From Spongospora subterranea f. sp. subterranea (Eukaryota; Endomyxa: Phytomyxea; Phytomyxea; Plasmodiophorida), in contig JAUGWO010000278.1 of the NCBI GenBank assembly GCA_049724395.1, positions 1 to 35,630 on the forward strand: DNA of 35,630 nt, given 5' to 3'. The notes below the pieces were generated by a model. That model was not told where the DNA came from and did no database searches. It saw only the letters and a list, made by a program, of their open reading frames with translations. The position numbers and the translations under genes are program-made. Shown piece by piece: positions 33,227 to 35,630 of this stretch; position 1 is the first letter of the stretch, and the number at the start of each line of letters is the position of its first letter.

Positions 33227-33662
33227 ACAGAAGTAAGCAGATAATTATCGATATAATTGAGGCGGTCGCCGTTCCTTCCTGTGGAAAAGGATGAGATGAA
33301 GGAACGTTATGGGAGATTGGGTGGATCCTTGATCCTTTTGGCAGGTCATTGTCGACACATGTGTCCAAAACATCAACACCGCTGAATTAATATCTCAGGA
33401 AAATTTGGCGAATATTTGTTGTGGCTGTCCAACAATAATCACACTCAAAAATCATAATGGTGAGACTGCTCTCGATCGGGCAATTTCGATACCGCGGTGG
33501 GTCAAATGCGCCTGATCAACCCCATCAACTACTTTTGCAAATCTGACGTCATCAAAGGATTGACCTATTTGACGTTCTATCGACCAGCTGGAGATGGAGA
33601 GTAGGAGGCTGAAAACCATTCCTCAAACGCAGCAAAGAAGGTCCCTCGGTCCTGATGGTTGA

Positions 33663-35630
33663 GCTGGAAATCTTATTGAATTTTTAAACTGGGAACTCGA
33701 ATGGCACATTTCCTGACCGAAAAGGATTTCTCATGACGTTGTCGGGTTTATATGACCACATTGAAACCGTCAAAATTCGGTGGCAACATAAGCTTATTTT
33801 TCGGCAATTTACCAGCCTGAGATGGTTTCCTCGACGAATGATAATGAAAGTTGATCACCAGACTCGCAGTACTCAAACGCAGAGACAGATACTGCTCCAT
33901 TATGTCGTTTTTAAGCTTCAAATGATCCCACTTACAGTGGCTAAGAAACCCCTCTAGATTGGCTACATCCAAAGCGCCTTCAAAGTTGCCAAATGCACCT
34001 AAGATATCTATTAGATGGGTTATTGTAGGTGATGTTGCTGCGAAGATTGAAATCCCTGTACTGGACAGCCCCAGGATTCCATAAACTGTTGGACATGACC
34101 CGTGGAATTTTAAACTGCATCGACGACGAAATAGGACAGCAGTTGATTGATGATGATGGAGCCGATCCCACCGGCGGTAGGGTCGCGGTAGACTTCTGTA
34201 CCACCGTCCAAATGCACTTGGTGGAAGGATGAGCTTTGATTGTGTCCAACGCTTATCGTATCATTGTCTTCCGGATGATCAGAAATATTGATTTCCATTC
34301 AGTGAATCACAAATAACGAGTTCACAGACCGTTTGAATTCCTATCGCCGACTTGACTGAAAAAATGTTGTTTGAAAGAACATGAACGTGTTTCAATAAAA
34401 TTCATCGATCCTCGATTGTACAGACAATCGTCGCATCCATTGTATTTGATTGACTGTGAATGAGGCCATTGATTCACACTACTCTCATAATTCAAATTGA
34501 ACAATGGGAACTTCTGAACATCATGACGAACTGCCGTTTTATAAATGATTGCACAAACAGTCATCGGGGGTGCGGTCTCTGTTCCAGTTCAACAGCTCCA
34601 GGTCCGATTGCAAACGACAAAGGAATCGTTTGCGACAAAATGTTTGAGAGTCTGAGCTGATTGTATTTGTTCTGAATAGCATACCGAAACGATGATGGCA
34701 TAATAGGCTGTGCGGCAAGCATTATCATGATTAAATCGATACAGAAAGTGACAATGCTGAGACCGCGGTGAGAGCTCGGACACTCAGTCTTCGGGCGAAT
34801 CTTGCACTCGTCGACTATCAACAACCATCAAAATGACTCTCATGTTCCTGAGTATATTGGAAACCCACAACAATCAGATCACCTTCTATCCAAGCCGGCA
34901 GATAAACTGGACCAGATGCAGATACGGTTGTTGACATTCTGGGAAGCTGGCGACAGGACCGTTGAAGTTCCCTAATATTGACGACGTGTCGAACAAATCC
35001 GATGTTGCCGCGCCATATCTATCAATCCGATCAATTTTTAGCAATTCACTATTGCTCCTAATTCTCCTCGGGAAATCCACAGGTATTGCGATTCGGATTA
35101 AGACCTGTCCGACAGGCTCAACGATAATCATTCCCGAATTGACTGGCTATTAACGACTGCGATCACTTTCAATGTGTCAAAGGCCCCGTGCTGTTAACGC
35201 CTTCTCAGTTATCGGTTTCGAAAGTCGTGTCAGGCATCGCCAGGATACTTTATCAACCCGAAACCCGAAATATTAAACCTCAATGCTTGCGGCGTCCTAA
35301 AGCTCGCGTAGTTCATTATCCATAGAAACAATGTCAAAGGAGCGAGTCTGACCGATTGATATAGAGATTTATCCAGGGGAGGAGCAACTCCAAGGTTGTT
35401 CCGGTAATCTTGGGACTGTAAGGTAGATCGGTTAGTCCTCGTATATTGGTTCGAAAGCATAAAGTCCTAAGGATGAGGATTTAACCATTGAAACGAACAA
35501 GCTGTAGAACCTAGAGCATCTTTTTGCCCTCTCATCGCAATCCGATGACCGACCTACACTTGATTATACTGAACGTGAATCGACTTTTACATCGGGCCAC
35601 GTTCGAAAACGGCAAAACCAGAGCGACCAG
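33663..35630 (-). other. Right flank with coding-like minus-strand pieces
   Basis: No gene is recognised. On the minus strand, open pieces with natural composition occur at about 35080-34910 (DRIDRYGAATSDLFDTSSIL), 34510-34340 (FPLFNLNYESSVNQWPHSQS), 34298-34110 (FHQVHLDGGTEVYRDPTAGG) and 34055-33751 (ILGAFGNFEGALDVANLEGF). Frames of the last three can be linked through gt...ag gaps of about 75-135 nt, so they may be exons of one gene read right to left, but I could not find a start, and junctions are ambiguous. A separate frame at 35230-35460 has no motif. Confidence 0.3.

Larger units (their letters stand above)
28270..33662 (+). repeat. Right arm of the 5.3-kb imperfect inverted repeat
   Basis: Mirror copy of 464-5780 (see left arm). 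The inner edge lies just before the start codon at 28275. At the outer edge the two arms agree through TQQRR and then diverge before their different stop codons (33660-33662 here). Confidence 0.9.
28275..33662 (+). pseudogene. Secreted ankyrin-repeat protein, right copy (about 30 exons, frame-broken)
   Basis: Exon 1 (28275-28381) encodes an intact signal peptide (MVPMVLNPILLIFVVGFLL) followed by LNEAIENG. Intron 1 (28382-28441, 60 nt, phase 2) leads to exon 2, which contains NPSAVPPYYIKGGIGRNHYW. One extra base relative to the left copy shifts exon 2 near 28548. Intron 2 is 28596-28648. Ankyrin exons follow (FGNTPLHIAAGQGL near 28710-28750). Near 29022 another extra base disrupts an ankyrin exon. 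Then come three 480-bp and three 800-bp units and a basic tail ending QQRRSLGPDG. The left copy is intact at the exon-2 position and the right copy is intact in the signal exon, so the two are broken at different points. That fits either independent decay of a duplicated gene or base-call errors. Confidence 0.65.

Noticed and set aside
33541-33548. Palindromic tgacgtca as a CRE-type regulatory site
   Set aside because: A single 8-mer inside the transcribed ankyrin arm; related gacgtca strings recur in the units as ordinary coding sequence.
34150-34190. Plus-strand string IDDDGADPTGG resembling an ankyrin repeat
   Set aside because: The surrounding frame has no other ankyrin features and lies outside the arm; the minus strand there has a more natural coding frame, so this is a chance match.
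35230-35460. Possible rRNA fragment or conserved gene
   Set aside because: Neither rRNA core motifs nor a known protein signature could be found; left as unassigned sequence.

Overview
The window is eukaryotic and comes from a genome with short, dense introns and many transposons. Introns supported by reading frame are 50-99 nt, nearly all GT-AG. At least six families of DNA transposon or retroelement are present, and there are no operons or Shine-Dalgarno sites. The mariner and IS630/Tc1-like transposases and a Myb/SANT-like domain resemble those of oomycetes and other microbial eukaryotes, but the species cannot be fixed by eye. Intron-rich stramenopiles, rhizarians and early fungi all remain possible.

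The overall frame is a large imperfect inverted repeat. Left arm 464-5780 (coding on -) and right arm 28270-33662 (coding on +) are mirror copies of one very intron-dense gene for a secreted ankyrin-repeat protein. The two copies point away from each other, with their 5' ends facing a 22.5-kb interior. Each arm has a signal-peptide exon, a unique N-terminal exon, ankyrin exons, three tandem units of about 480 bp (3 exons each), three tandem units of about 800 bp (5 exons each) and a short basic C-terminus. Most introns that can be framed are in phase 2. Several recurring open stretches in these arms are translated introns, not protein.

The interior begins with a nest of decayed mobile elements. 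In order these are an IS630/Tc1-like relic (6530-7390, -), a mariner (7582-9263, +) with an inverted mariner scrap, a Penelope-like retroelement (9790-11275, +), a LINE (11285-12545, +), a 250-bp near-palindrome (12715-13240), unassigned sequence, and a broken Ty3/gypsy LTR retrotransposon (15415-20400, -).

Two host genes then resolve by splicing logic. A small secreted protein lies at 20546-21097 (-; 138 aa if a 27-nt intron is real). A larger secreted cysteine-rich protein lies at 23718-25964 (-; 7 exons, 608 aa), with three copies of an unrecognised Cys/RWG module and a duplicated exon. A 1149-bp TA-flanked transposon with perfect 16-bp inverted termini (25995-27143) sits 28 nt upstream of the start codon of the second gene. 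A Myb/SANT-like fragment and MITE-like sequence follow before the right arm.

The outer flanks (1-463 and 33663-35630) hold no recognised gene, although the right flank has several coding-like minus-strand pieces. The strongest candidates for something undescribed are the paired intron-laden ankyrin arrays and the 608-aa cysteine-rich secreted protein.
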